Of a stretch of 10,934 bases of DNA, positions 1 through 8,114 are shown one piece after another. The notes under the pieces were generated by a model. That model was not told the DNA's origin. It saw only the letters and a program-made list of their open reading frames with translations, and ran no database searches. Origin of the DNA: Clostridiales bacterium (lineage in GTDB: Bacteria > Bacillota > Clostridia > Christensenellales > DUVY01); assembly GCA_031290295.1 (NCBI GenBank), contig JAITNT010000119.1:1-10934 (forward strand), given 5' to 3'. Position 1 is the first letter of the stretch. Every line of letters starts with the position of its first letter. The translations under genes were made by a program, and so were the position numbers.

Positions 1-2
1 AC

Positions 3-3000
3 GGCGACGTCGCGGGCGATAACGCCGTAGGTATTATCGCGGACGGCGCAAAGTTAGTCGAAAACGTGACCGTCAAAAACAGTACGCTGCGCAGCGCGGT
101 CAACAGTACGGCCGCCGTCGCGGGCGGTATCGTCGGGCGCTTCGTGACCGCCTATCTTTTGGTGAATCCCGCGGTGCGCAATTGCGTCGTTTTGGATACG
201 CAGGTTTACGCCTCCGTCGGAACGTCGTCCTACCTCGGCAGCGCGGGCGGGCTTATCGGACAGATGTCCGCGGCAAACGGCTATCATTATACCGTGGAGA
301 ATTGCTCGGTGAGCAACGTAACAGTGCAGGGCAGGCGGTCGGGCGGCGCGATAGGTCATTACGACTATAACGCAACCAACAGCTCCGCACCGTCCGTTAT
401 ACAAAACATATCCGTCGCCGACTCGAACGTGTACGGCGCGCAGGCGGCGGGCGGCGTGATCGGCGCGTGGACGGAGGCGGATAACAGCACGTCCGGCATG
501 ACGCAATACCACGCGCCCCTCAACCTTAATAGTTACGGCAACGCCGTCGCAAACGGCAATCCGTCCGCCGACGCGGTAAGTATATCGGGCGCGGGCGGCG
601 TGTTCGGCAACGTGCAAAGCGTCAATATCCACATTCAAAACTGCAATAATTTTAGCGCGGTGAGCGGCTATGTTTACGTCGGCGGTATCGTCGGGGTTTT
701 ACGGCAAAACACGCTTCGGGGCGTGACGGTTAGCTCGACTCCGGCAACAAACCGGTTTTGGATTACGGATTGTTACAACGGTGGAGCCGTCACCCTCAAC
801 TACGGCGGGTCGTCGTCGAATCCGACGCGCGACAATACGGCGGGCGGTATTGCCGGCGCGGTTTCCGGGGTGCATTATTTCGGGAGCATAATCGATGACG
901 CTACGGGGCACGTCAGAATCGCCAACGTCATGAACGCGGGCGGAGTGTCCGCGAACGACGCGGGGTATTCGTCCTCCGCGGAGTATTGCTTGGGCGGTAT
1001 CGTCGGTAAAAACACGTTAACCCGGTTTTCGGCATCGTCGTCCGGTGAGATAATGATGCAAAACGCGCTGTCGGTCGGCACGGTCACGGCGGTCACGGCG
1101 GGCAGACCCGAAGTATACGTCGCTCCCGTGTACGCGGATATTTCGACCCCGAATATTAACAACCTGCTCCGGGTCTACCGAACGGCGGGCTACTCGGGTC
1201 CTCTTACCTCGGCATGGACGGGCACACAAAGAACCGAAACGCAAATTAAAGCGACTACGTTTTTAAGCGCGTCAGGTTATAACGCCTTTAACGGCGACGC
1301 CGCGTGGACGCTCAACCCGAACAACTTCCCCACAACGGGCTTTACCCGCGCGTATATCCAAAGCATAGGCGCGGGGGCGGCCGCGGTCGTTTATCCGTAT
1401 CCTACGTTAGGCACGGCCGTTCGCACCGCGGTAAGCGGCGGCGACTTACTTTTGGGGCTGTACGCGCCCGATACGGCTTATGAAAAAATCACGCTGACGC
1501 GCGGCACGGTTATCGGCGGCACGGGCGGACTCGGCAACGACGCGCTGCTCGCCTACAAGAAAATCACGGACGGCGGCGAATATGATTTCACGCTGCAAGG
1601 GTGCTTAAGCGTTCTCGACCTCGACATACGCGAGCTGACGCTGGAAACCGTTGAACCCTACTACAACACCGCGGTCGGCGGCTACACCGGATATATCGGG
1701 CTTTTCGGCGGCGCGGGAACGGAAACCACGGTCAATATCAAGGGCGAGGAAAACATACTCGTTTCCAACGCGCGCGACGCGCTTTCCCTTTCGGGCGGCG
1801 GCGATTTGATTTTGCGCGGGGTCACCTCCGACGCGGCTATCGCGGTCGCGTCCGGCGGCGGCTATAATGCGGTAAGCTCCGACGGCGACGTTAGAATAGA
1901 GAATCTCGGCAATCCGACGACGGGGGCGCAGTATACTTACGGACTGCGGTTCGATACCATGATCGGCAACAGAAACGCCGACATCAAGGCGAAAAACGTA
2001 TATATCACAGAGAGCTTTGTGAACTTTAACGGCTACCTGTATACGGACGAAACGTTCAACGGGTCCGCCCTTACGGCGGCGACCTACGCCAAATACAACG
2101 TACGGCTCCCCGCGTACGCTTCGGGCACGGTATTGAATATTACAAAAAGCGCGGTGCGCTTTCAAACGCGGGCGGCGGTGAAAACCGCTTACTATCGGGG
2201 GGTGTCCTTTGACGGCGCGAACACAAGCGCGGCGGACACGACCTCCCGCGTAACGCTTAACGGGAGTACGCTCGCCTCCGGCGGCTTTAACACGGCGGCG
2301 GCGGTGATTACGCGCGACGCGGTCCCGTTGGTGCGCTATACTGTCCGCACGTATTTAATGAGTACGGCGGGGGTTTACGTTATGGCGGGGAATTCTTACG
2401 CATACGCCGCGAGCGGCTCGACCGTTACTATTACCGATCCCGGCGCGCCCTCGGGCTTTCTGTTTGACGCGGAGGAAAGTATACTGTCGGGTACGAATAA
2501 CGGCAGCTTGATTTTGCGGCTGTGCTACGAAAGATTCCCCCGTGAATTGACATTCTATTTGAACGGCGGCACGGGCGGCCCCACAACTCCGCAGACGGTG
2601 TTGCAAGGCGCGACCGTAGATTTGAGCGCGTACGCCAAACCGTCAAAAAATAAAAACGCGGGCGAGAATTACACCTTTACGGGCTGGTACGCGAGCCTGA
2701 CCGACGCAAATTCCGGAACCAATCCGATTTCTTCGTTTACCGTGACGGGAAACTACGCGTTTTATGCGGGCTGGCGCGACCGCGCGGCGGCAAGTATCGA
2801 CATCGTGAATCCGTCGTATAAAACGGCGTACGACGTAGACGAGGCGTTAGAGGGCGCGGGCGCGACGGTAGACGGCTTATATATAAGCGTGTTATTCGAC
2901 AACGGCGACATGATAACGAGCTTAGGCGTGCAAAAATCGTGGGTAACGGGCTTTACGACCGCTTACGAAACCCTGCCCGGCCAGCCGCGCTATGCGACGG

Positions 3001-6000
3001 TAACGTACCCTTACGGAAACAACCCGACGGCGGCGTTCGGATACGCGGTAACCGAGTCGGCTCCGCAGGATTTCGGGGTGCAATACGTGGGCGGCGCGTC
3101 CGACGTTATAGGCTCGGGCGAAGCGAATTGGTATCCCTACGGTGCGCCGATTACCTTGCCTGCGGGGAGCGTTTATTTTACAAGGTCGGGCTACGACTTT
3201 ATCGGCTGGTCGGACGACCAACCCTACGGCGGGCTGCACTTGGCGGGTTCTGAATTTATCGGGTTGTCGGGTATGCTCTCCACGCTTACCGCGCGGTGGC
3301 GGCTGTCTAACCCCACCAATACGGGCATAGGCGGCACGGCGGCGGGTACGCACGTTTACACCCCGTCGGCAAACCCGTTCTTAAGCGTTGCGCCGAACCA
3401 CCCGCTCGGGCAGGCGAACGTAGACTTTGTTTACGCATGGTATAAGGACGGCTTTCCGCTGTCCGAATCGGGCGCGATGCTTATCTTGCGCAACGTGGCC
3501 GACAGCGGCGTTTACTACTGCCAAATCACGGCGGTAAACAACGCGAACGACGATGCAAGCTTGCCCGTTTCTACCTTGTCCGTAACGGTAAATATCACAA
3601 AAGCGCCGCAGACCGTTACGATGAGTCAAACGACGTTTACCTACGCGGGGAACGTCATAGACCTCTCGGATTACGCGGGCGGGGTCGGCGCGGGCGAATT
3701 GAGCTTTGCCGCGTCGAATCAATCGAACGTGAGCGTATACCTTAATTCGGACGGCGTTTTGACGCCGTATACGGCGGGCGGCACGTTTACGCTCACCGTC
3801 ACAAGGGCGGCGACCGACAACTATAACGCGCAAACGGAAGCCTTTACGGTTGCTCTTAACAAGGGCGCGCAATCCTATACGGTTAGCCTCGATTCCGATG
3901 CCCCCGTCGTGTTCGGCGAATACGCGGTTATACTCACGGGTTCGGTATCGGGAACGGTTTACGGGTTCACCCCTACGAACGGCGGCGTCGGCACCGCTAC
4001 GGGCATCTTTAATATCGGCAACAACAAGCTGACTATAAGCGACCGCGGCGCGTCCGGCACGTTTACCGTGCGCGTCCAGTGGGCGGGAGACGACTTATGG
4101 ACGGCGGTTGATAAAACGCAACCGTTTACGTTCGGCAAGGCGGAGCAAGCGGCCGTGACGTTCGACGAGGACGGCTATACCTACGAGGGCGTTACTCTGA
4201 ACCTTTCGCTCCGCGCGGGCGGCGGCAGCGCGGGCGCGTTCTCCTTTGAATTAAACGAGGAAAGCTTGGATTACGCATCCCTAACCGGCGCGGTTTTGAC
4301 GGTTACCGAGGCGGGCAACTATATCGGAGTATGGGTGACAAGGGCGGGCGACGACAACTATAACGAGCAAACCGTTTTCGGAGAGTTTTACATCGACAAG
4401 GGTACGCGTTCCGCCGTTACGCTGAACGTACCCTCTCCAAATCCCAAATTCGGCGACGTCGTGACGCTTTCCGTGGCGGGCGGTTTAACGGCGGTATACA
4501 CTATCGTAACCGACGTAACCTACACCGCGACGGGCGGCATAACGGGCGGCGACAAGCTCGCAATCACGCAACGCGGCGCAAGCGGTACGATACGGATTAA
4601 GGCTACGGTCGCGGAGGACGGTTTGTGGAACGAGGCGACGGGCTTTGCGACGTTCACGTTCGACAAGGGCGAGCAAAGCGTACTCTTTAACGGCGGCGAC
4701 GCGCTTACGCTTACCTATGCGGGCGCGGCGTTCAACCTTGCGAGCCTCGTAGAAGGCGTCGGCGACGGGAGCATAGTATGGACGAAATCCGGCGAATCGG
4801 GCGGCGTGACTGTCAACCTTACGGAAAGCGGCAATATCACGGTTCAAGCTATAACGCAGGCGACCGGCTCGACGTTCCTACTCGGTATCGCTAAGCAGGC
4901 GACCCAAAATTACAACGCGGTCGCGCCGGTGACGTATACGGTTACGGTCAACAAGGGTACGCGAAGCATTACGTTAAACACTCCCCTCGATAATCCTACG
5001 TTCGGCGACATCGTAACGCTTTCCGTGGCGGGCGGCGGCACGGCGGCCTATTCGATTACGGGCGGCACGGCTACGGGAAGTATCGCGGGCGGCAATAAGC
5101 TCACAATCACGCAGCGCGGACTCTCGGGTACAATCGTTATCACGGCGACGTTGGCGGAGGACGGTTTATATAACGAGGCGACCGACGCTAAAACGATTAC
5201 GTTTAACAAGGCCACGCCCCAGATAACCCCCGTTTACACGGCGCCGGACACGCTCTACACTACGGGCAGCTTACCCGCACTGTCGTTCACCTCTACAAAC
5301 GGCGCGACGGGAACCATCGCGTGGGATACCCCCTATACCGTTAAAGACGGCACGTGGTCTTACGGGTGGACGTTCGCGGGCGGCGACAATTTCAAGGATT
5401 TGAACGGCTCCGAGGAGTTTACCGCCGTACTCGACGTGATTACGCGGATCGACATAACTACAAACCCTACAAAAATGCAATATACCGCGTTCCAGGCGCT
5501 CGACCTTACGGGCTTGGTCGTTACGGGAACGCGGGGCGGCGACGGCGGCACGGTCGTTATCTCGCACGACCAGCTGGTCGTGTCGTATACGGGCGAGACC
5601 GGCTCGTTCAGGTTCGGGCATACCTCGGTTACGCTCGCGTTCAGCAACGGGCAGGAAAAGTATACGGCCGTGCTTTCCGGCGTTACCGTTATTAAGGCAA
5701 GCTATACGGGCATTACGCACGAGAGCTTTACGGGCGTTTATTCTCCCGCCGCCATCTTGGGCGTAAGCTATTCGTTAAGCGGCGGCTTCGCTTGGGTCAA
5801 TCCCGATACCGTACCCGCGGCGGGCACACACGCCTACGCGGCGGTTTACAACCTCGACCCCGACAATTATAACGATTTCGAGCTGGAGATTACCGTAACG
5901 CTGTCTACGGCGAGCGTCGAATACACGGTAACGTTTAACGCGAACGGCGGAAGCGAGGTAAATCCCGTTACGGTCGGCGAGAACGGACAAATCGCCGCCG

Positions 6001-6302
6001 CACCCGTAACGGCAAGAGCGGCTTATACGTTCGAGGGTTGGTATACGGACGCGGGGCTGACGAATAAGGTCGGATTCCCCTACACCGTCACAGGAAACAT
6101 TACGCTGTACGCCAAGTGGACGCCCGTTTCGGACGGCGACCCGACCGATCCTAACTACGGAAATCCCGAAAGCGACGTCTTGCCGGGCTGGGCGATAGCG
6201 TTGATAGCCGTAGGCGGCGTATTGGTAATCGGCGGCGCGGCGGCGTTCGTATTCTTACGCTTGCGCGCTAAGAAAAAATCCGGCGCGGGTAAGAAAAAGT
6301 AA
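3..6302 (+). CDS. Giant multidomain surface protein (adhesin-like), 5' end outside window
   Basis: The reading frame is open from base 3, 21 codons before the first in-frame GTG at 66, and the repeats are already running, so the true start and any signal peptide lie upstream. 2099 residues are visible. Domains in order: eight GG-hydrophobic-hydrophobic-G (GLUG-type) repeats; a probable parallel beta-helix; an InlB B-type repeat; a poorly defined Ig-like stretch; a second InlB-type repeat; an Ig domain with DSGVYYC; six alternating Ig-like repeats; a Big_3-like domain; a third InlB-type repeat; a hydrophobic segment; and a Lys-rich tail. Such architectures are known from Gram-positive surface proteins that bind host or environmental polymers. 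The exact ligand cannot be read from the sequence. No catalytic motif was seen. It is followed after 54 nt by a lipoprotein gene with no terminator between. The role as adhesin or cell-surface stalk is inference; surface location is well supported. Confidence 0.9.
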   Translation, partial: GDVAGDNAVGIIADGAKLVENVTVKNSTLRSAVNSTAAVAGGIVGRFVTAYLLVNPAVRNCVVLDTQVYASVGTSSYLGSAGGLIGQMSAANGYHYTVENCSVSNVTVQGRRSGGAIGHYDYNATNSSAPSVIQNISVADSNVYGAQAAGGVIGAWTEADNSTSGMTQYHAPLNLNSYGNAVANGNPSADAVSISGAGGVFGNVQSVNIHIQNCNNFSAVSGYVYVGGIVGVLRQNTLRGVTVSSTPATNRFWITDCYNGGAVTLNYGGSSSNPTRDNTAGGIAGAVSGVHYFGSIIDDATGHVRIANVMNAGGVSANDAGYSSSAEYCLGGIVGKNTLTRFSASSSGEIMMQNALSVGTVTAVTAGRPEVYVAPVYADISTPNINNLLRVYRTAGYSGPLTSAWTGTQRTETQIKATTFLSASGYNAFNGDAAWTLNPNNFPTTGFTRAYIQSIGAGAAAVVYPYPTLGTAVRTAVSGGDLLLGLYAPDTAYEKITLTRGTVIGGTGGLGNDALLAYKKITDGGEYDFTLQGCLSVLDLDIRELTLETVEPYYNTAVGGYTGYIGLFGGAGTETTVNIKGEENILVSNARDALSLSGGGDLILRGVTSDAAIAVASGGGYNAVSSDGDVRIENLGNPTTGAQYTYGLRFDTMIGNRNADIKAKNVYITESFVNFNGYLYTDETFNGSALTAATYAKYNVRLPAYASGTVLNITKSAVRFQTRAAVKTAYYRGVSFDGANTSAADTTSRVTLNGSTLASGGFNTAAAVITRDAVPLVRYTVRTYLMSTAGVYVMAGNSYAYAASGSTVTITDPGAPSGFLFDAEESILSGTNNGSLILRLCYERFPRELTFYLNGGTGGPTTPQTVLQGATVDLSAYAKPSKNKNAGENYTFTGWYASLTDANSGTNPISSFTVTGNYAFYAGWRDRAAASIDIVNPSYKTAYDVDEALEGAGATVDGLYISVLFDNGDMITSLGVQKSWVTGFTTAYETLPGQPRYATVTYPYGNNPTAAFGYAVTESAPQDFGVQYVGGASDVIGSGEANWYPYGAPITLPAGSVYFTRSGYDFIGWSDDQPYGGLHLAGSEFIGLSGMLSTLTARWRLSNPTNTGIGGTAAGTHVYTPSANPFLSVAPNHPLGQANVDFVYAWYKDGFPLSESGAMLILRNVADSGVYYCQITAVNNANDDASLPVSTLSVTVNITKAPQTVTMSQTTFTYAGNVIDLSDYAGGVGAGELSFAASNQSNVSVYLNSDGVLTPYTAGGTFTLTVTRAATDNYNAQTEAFTVALNKGAQSYTVSLDSDAPVVFGEYAVILTGSVSGTVYGFTPTNGGVGTATGIFNIGNNKLTISDRGASGTFTVRVQWAGDDLWTAVDKTQPFTFGKAEQAAVTFDEDGYTYEGVTLNLSLRAGGGSAGAFSFELNEESLDYASLTGAVLTVTEAGNYIGVWVTRAGDDNYNEQTVFGEFYIDKGTRSAVTLNVPSPNPKFGDVVTLSVAGGLTAVYTIVTDVTYTATGGITGGDKLAITQRGASGTIRIKATVAEDGLWNEATGFATFTFDKGEQSVLFNGGDALTLTYAGAAFNLASLVEGVGDGSIVWTKSGESGGVTVNLTESGNITVQAITQATGSTFLLGIAKQATQNYNAVAPVTYTVTVNKGTRSITLNTPLDNPTFGDIVTLSVAGGGTAAYSITGGTATGSIAGGNKLTITQRGLSGTIVITATLAEDGLYNEATDAKTITFNKATPQITPVYTAPDTLYTTGSLPALSFTSTNGATGTIAWDTPYTVKDGTWSYGWTFAGGDNFKDLNGSEEFTAVLDVITRIDITTNPTKMQYTAFQALDLTGLVVTGTRGGDGGTVVISHDQLVVSYTGETGSFRFGHTSVTLAFSNGQEKYTAVLSGVTVIKASYTGITHESFTGVYSPAAILGVSYSLSGGFAWVNPDTVPAAGTHAYAAVYNLDPDNYNDFELEITVTLSTASVEYTVTFNANGGSEVNPVTVGENGQIAAAPVTARAAYTFEGWYTDAGLTNKVGFPYTVTGNITLYAKWTPVSDGDPTDPNYGNPESDVLPGWAIALIAVGGVLVIGGAAAFVFLRLRAKKKSGAGKKK
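120..1010 (+). repeat. Array of GLUG-type repeats in the surface protein
   Basis: Eight copies of a short motif occur at irregular spacing (roughly 30-60 residues): AGGIVGR, AGGLIGQ, GGAIGH, AGGVIGA, AGGVFGN, VGGIVGV, AGGIAGA and LGGIVGK. Between them are Asn-rich strands such as ENCSVSNVTV and IQNCNNFSAV. This matches the pattern of GLUG motifs (PF07581 family) found in bacterial adhesins and IgA-peptidase-like proteins, where each copy forms a turn of a right-handed beta-solenoid. The array is already running at the window edge, so more copies probably lie upstream. Confidence 0.75.
1377..2170 (+). other. Probable parallel beta-helix region of the surface protein
   Basis: The stretch opens with YPTLGTAVRTAVSGGDLLL, which resembles the capping helix and first coil (tLqeAl..a..GdtI.L) of pectate-lyase-like beta-helices. 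Regular short strands rich in Gly, Asp and Asn follow (VNIKGEENILVSNARDALSL, GDLILRGV, GDVRIENLG, ADIKAKNVYITES). No catalytic residues of a polysaccharide lyase could be picked out, so a structural or carbohydrate-binding role is more likely than an enzyme. The fold assignment is inference from strand periodicity. Confidence 0.45.
2544..2783 (+). repeat. InlB B-type (Listeria-Bacteroides) repeat, copy 1
   Basis: The sequence shows the family's hallmark order: strand ELTFYLNGGTGGPTTPQTV, then an insert, YTFTGWYAS, and VTGNYAFYAGW. These match the (V/T)F..NGG ... Y.F.GWY ... T..N.TLYA.W pattern of the Listeria_Bacteroides repeat (PF09479, InlB B-repeat), a small ubiquitin-like beta-grasp domain common in surface proteins of gut Bacillota. 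It is followed by a poorly defined segment (AASIDIVNPSYKTAYDVDEA) that resembles a degenerate Big_3-like Ig domain. Confidence 0.8.
3072..3305 (+). repeat. InlB B-type repeat, copy 2 (diverged)
   Basis: The elements are recognisable but diverged: FGVQYVGGASDVIGSGE at the start, FTRSGYDFIGWSDD in the middle, and LSTLTARWRL at the end, equivalent to NGG, GY.F.GW and TLYA.W. The insert before the last strand is longer than usual. It sits directly before the immunoglobulin-like domain. Confidence 0.65.
3309..3599 (+). other. Immunoglobulin-like domain with DSGVYYC F-strand
   Basis: The segment has YAWYKDGFPLSESGAMLILR followed by NVADSGVYYCQITAVN. This is the Ig C-strand tryptophan (W.KDG), E-strand (LILRNV) and F-strand (D.G.YYC) order typical of I-set/V-set Ig domains, and it also occurs in bacterial Ig_3-like repeats. 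The usual B-strand cysteine partner is absent: the equivalent strand reads NVDFVYAWYK. The F-strand Cys (codon at 3519) therefore has no disulfide partner within the domain. It occurs once, unlike its neighbours. Confidence 0.7.
3600..5207 (+). repeat. Six tandem Ig-like repeats of two alternating types (A-B-A-B-A-B)
   Basis: Each unit starts with a Lys-led linker (KAPQT, KGAQS, KAEQA, KGTRS, KGEQS, KGTRS) and is about 85-96 residues. Boundaries are A1 3600-3860, B1 3861-4136, A2 4137-4397, B2 4398-4664, A3 4665-4952, B3 4953-5207. A units share TYAG or TYEG early and a final strand ending DNYN or QNYN, then FTV or YTV. B units share an early FG-(D/E) strand followed by VTL- or VIL-like residues, an NKLTI (or DKLAI) strand with RG.SGT, and a closing EDGLWNEAT, EDGLYNEAT or diverged DDLWTAV. 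B2 and B3 are also nearly identical in DNA over part of their length (a 19-base GACG/AACG-CTTTCCGTGGCGGGCGG stretch), so this pair seems a fairly recent duplication. The fold resembles the Ig-like repeats of bacterial stalk proteins; the exact family is not certain. Confidence 0.8.
5436..5693 (+). other. Big_3-like bacterial Ig domain
   Basis: The sequence ITRIDITTNPTKMQY, then LDLTGLVVTGTRGGDGG and VTLAFSNGQEKYTAVLSGVTV, matches the Big_3 pattern (s.I.v...P.K..Y..ge.lDltGl.V.a.y.DG ... V.V.y.....f...V). It is a spacer-type fold common before C-terminal anchors. The preceding stretch 5208-5435 looks like another Ig-like unit (starts KATPQITPVYTAPDT), and a further Ig-like unit lies between this domain and the last InlB repeat. 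Confidence 0.65.
5922..6122 (+). repeat. InlB B-type repeat, copy 3 (membrane-proximal)
   Basis: This is the best preserved of the three copies: YTVTFNANGGSEVNPVTV, then YTFEGWYTDAGLTNKVGFPY, then VTGNITLYAKW. All hallmark residues of the Listeria_Bacteroides repeat are present. It is followed by a short Asp/Pro/Asn-rich linker and the membrane segment. Confidence 0.88.
6174..6299 (+). other. C-terminal membrane anchor without LPXTG
   Basis: The C-terminus reads DVLPGWAIALIAVGGVLVIG and continues as a hydrophobic run into FVFLRLRAKKKSGAGKKK. This is one transmembrane segment of about 25 residues followed by a strongly basic tail, which would leave the protein outside and the tail in the cytoplasm. 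The order resembles a cell-wall sorting signal, but the LPXTG is missing; the only candidate is LPGWA directly at the membrane boundary. Retention as a membrane protein is the simpler reading. Confidence 0.8.
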
Positions 6303-6356
6303 TTGTCGGCACGGCAATCTCAACACTAAAAAACAAACAAAAAAGGAGATACGACT

Positions 6357-8060
6357 ATGAAAAAATCAATAAAAACGATTCTGGTATGCGGCGTTTTGGC
6401 GATAGCGTCGTTCGCGCTCGCGGCTTGCGGCGGCGACGGCAAGCCCGCGATACCCCCGAATAACGCGTTCGATTCCGTGGGCATACCGGGCGGCTTTACC
6501 GCGGAGGTAAAGGGTACGCTGGTTTCGTCCGCAAGCTCGGCGGACGAAGGCGTTCAAATGAAGTGGAGCGGTTCCGACGAGGCGAGTCACGATAACGTCA
6601 TCGCGTGGCTGCGTGGCGGCGGTTACGACAAATACGGCGGTCAAACCGCTCAAAAAGAGTCAATGCCCGACGGCAGTTACACGGTCTACTCCGCCGAAAA
6701 GACGGTCAGCGGCACGGAAACGGAAGCGTCGGCAATCTACTTTTACCGCGACACGACGATAGGCGGCGAGTTGCTCGGTACGTCTTACGGCGCGAAAGCG
6801 GCGGCAAGTATAACCGCCGCCGCCGCTCCGTCCGGCTTTACATTTAAGGCGAACGAGCTGTACATGGCAATCGAACCGATTGACGACGGCGGCTCGCCTT
6901 TGCCGAATACGCCCGTCACCGAATGGCCGGTCGCGGCTATTCAGCAAGTGTTGGGAACCGCCCTGCCCGCCTATACGGGCGTGAAAACGAGCTATTCGGT
7001 AGTTTCAAACACCGTCGTTTATCCGATTATAACGATAACGGTAAACGGCTCCGCGCAAGGCGACCTTGCGGGCTATAACGCCTTGCTTGCCTCGAACGGA
7101 TTTACTTATTCGTCCGAGGACGAAAGCTACGCGAAAACCTTACCGAACGGCGACGTAGTAAAGGTTCAGGCGCATTTTGCGGGCAGCGTTATAATAATAG
7201 GCACGTTAGAAAAAAACAGCGGCTCGACGACCACATGGCCGGGTTCGACCTTGAACAGCCGTTTCTCCGGCATTACGATTCCGGCGTTTAGCGGCGCAAG
7301 CAGCTTTGACGTGTCCGACCAAAGCGTAACCCTACCCGTCGTCGGTTTAGTCCCCGTCGTGCTGGTTACGGCGTACGGCGCGGACGCGGCAAAAATCAAT
7401 ACTTACAAAACCGCGCTTACGAACGCGGGCTACGCGTTAAGCGGCGGCGACTATATTAAAAACGCGCCGAACGACAAGGTTATGCACGTTAATATCGACG
7501 GAATAAGCGACACGCGGGTTTTGATTACTTTCTCCTTGGGCGACCCCGAATCCGGATATGCGGCGGGTTATACGCTGCCGACTAACGTTAAGGCGGTCAG
7601 AAACGCAAGCGGAATAACGTACACGGCTATCAAAATCGGCGACGATTATTACGGCTCGTACGAATACGGAAGTACGGTTATGGCGGAGGTTTTTTATAAG
7701 CACAACGCGGGCGTTTGGACGGAATACGAAAAGACCTATTCGTCGTGGGAGCCGTCGGGCGAAACCTATAACGCTTCGGAAATGGCATACGAAGTCGAAG
7801 GCACATATCTTTTCGACTTTATGACCGACAGCTATTATTTGGAGGATTTGGCGCCAGCCGGAACGGATACGGTCGCGGGAGTAGCCGTGAACGTCTATAC
7901 CGGGAACTTGTACGGAATGGGTACGGTTACCTACTATATCGACCCCGTTTCAAAATTGCTGTTCAAAGAAACGATGACAGGTTCTCTTGCGTATAACTAC
8001 GAGGTGACGCTTTGGGACACCACGGTAACGGGCTTCGGCGCGATCGTCCTGCCGAGTTAA
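6357..8060 (+). CDS. Putative surface lipoprotein with three ~100-residue repeated modules
   Basis: The N-terminus is a lipoprotein signal: MKKSIK, a hydrophobic stretch and LAAC at residues 21-24, so Cys24 would be lipidated and the mature protein held on the outer face of the membrane. The start is supported by AGGAG at 6344-6348, 8 nt before ATG. After a short linker come three degenerate copies of one module (residues about 35-140, 190-290, 294-398). A different beta-rich C-terminal part (about 400-567) has many Tyr residues and reads GTVTYYIDPVSKLLFKETMT; its pattern of Y.DP..KLL.K resembles LolA/LppX-like lipoprotein folds, but only weakly. No enzyme motif was seen. It follows the giant surface protein by 54 nt without a terminator and precedes the zinc-ribbon gene by 54 nt, so it is probably co-transcribed. 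I do not recognise the family, and the function is unknown. Confidence 0.88.
   Translation: MKKSIKTILVCGVLAIASFALAACGGDGKPAIPPNNAFDSVGIPGGFTAEVKGTLVSSASSADEGVQMKWSGSDEASHDNVIAWLRGGGYDKYGGQTAQKESMPDGSYTVYSAEKTVSGTETEASAIYFYRDTTIGGELLGTSYGAKAAASITAAAAPSGFTFKANELYMAIEPIDDGGSPLPNTPVTEWPVAAIQQVLGTALPAYTGVKTSYSVVSNTVVYPIITITVNGSAQGDLAGYNALLASNGFTYSSEDESYAKTLPNGDVVKVQAHFAGSVIIIGTLEKNSGSTTTWPGSTLNSRFSGITIPAFSGASSFDVSDQSVTLPVVGLVPVVLVTAYGADAAKINTYKTALTNAGYALSGGDYIKNAPNDKVMHVNIDGISDTRVLITFSLGDPESGYAAGYTLPTNVKAVRNASGITYTAIKIGDDYYGSYEYGSTVMAEVFYKHNAGVWTEYEKTYSSWEPSGETYNASEMAYEVEGTYLFDFMTDSYYLEDLAPAGTDTVAGVAVNVYTGNLYGMGTVTYYIDPVSKLLFKETMTGSLAYNYEVTLWDTTVTGFGAIVLPS
6459..7550 (+). repeat. Three degenerate copies of a ~100-residue module in the lipoprotein
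   Basis: Copies 2 and 3 start at WPVAAIQQVL (Trp190) and WPGSTLNSRF (Trp294), 104 residues apart. They then run: aliphatic-Pro plus a small residue (ALPAYTG, TIPAFSG), beta strands, a helix with Y..(L/A)L...G(F/Y) (GYNALLASNGF, TYKTALTNAGY), an aromatic plus Lys (SYAKTLPNGD, DYIKNAPNDK), and a last pair of strands. Copy 1 is the most diverged but keeps VGIPGGF, VIAWLRGGGYDKYGG and ESMPDGSYTVYS. The aligned helix-Gly-aromatic segment is the strongest evidence of common origin. At the DNA level the copies are not obviously alike, so the duplication is old. Confidence 0.7.
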
Positions 8061-8114
8061 GCTCGACCGAAAATATCACGCTCTTACGAAAAAAATATTT
8101 AGGAGATAACTACA

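Noticed and set aside
1605..2165. Long minus-strand open frame opposite the surface protein (186 codons)
   Set aside because: Its product is Arg/Val-rich without recognisable domains, there is no ribosome binding site, and the plus strand shows clear repeat domains. It is a shadow of the GC-rich codon pattern; the same holds for 54-638, 3381-3872 and 5271-5720 on the minus strand.
3600..5207. CRISPR-like or VNTR array
   Set aside because: The repeats are in-frame protein domains of 85-96 codons with diverged DNA, not short identical repeats with spacers.
6186..6200. LPGWA as a sortase recognition site
   Set aside because: It does not match LPXTG or known variants and lies directly in the membrane boundary with no spacer, so I call only a membrane anchor.
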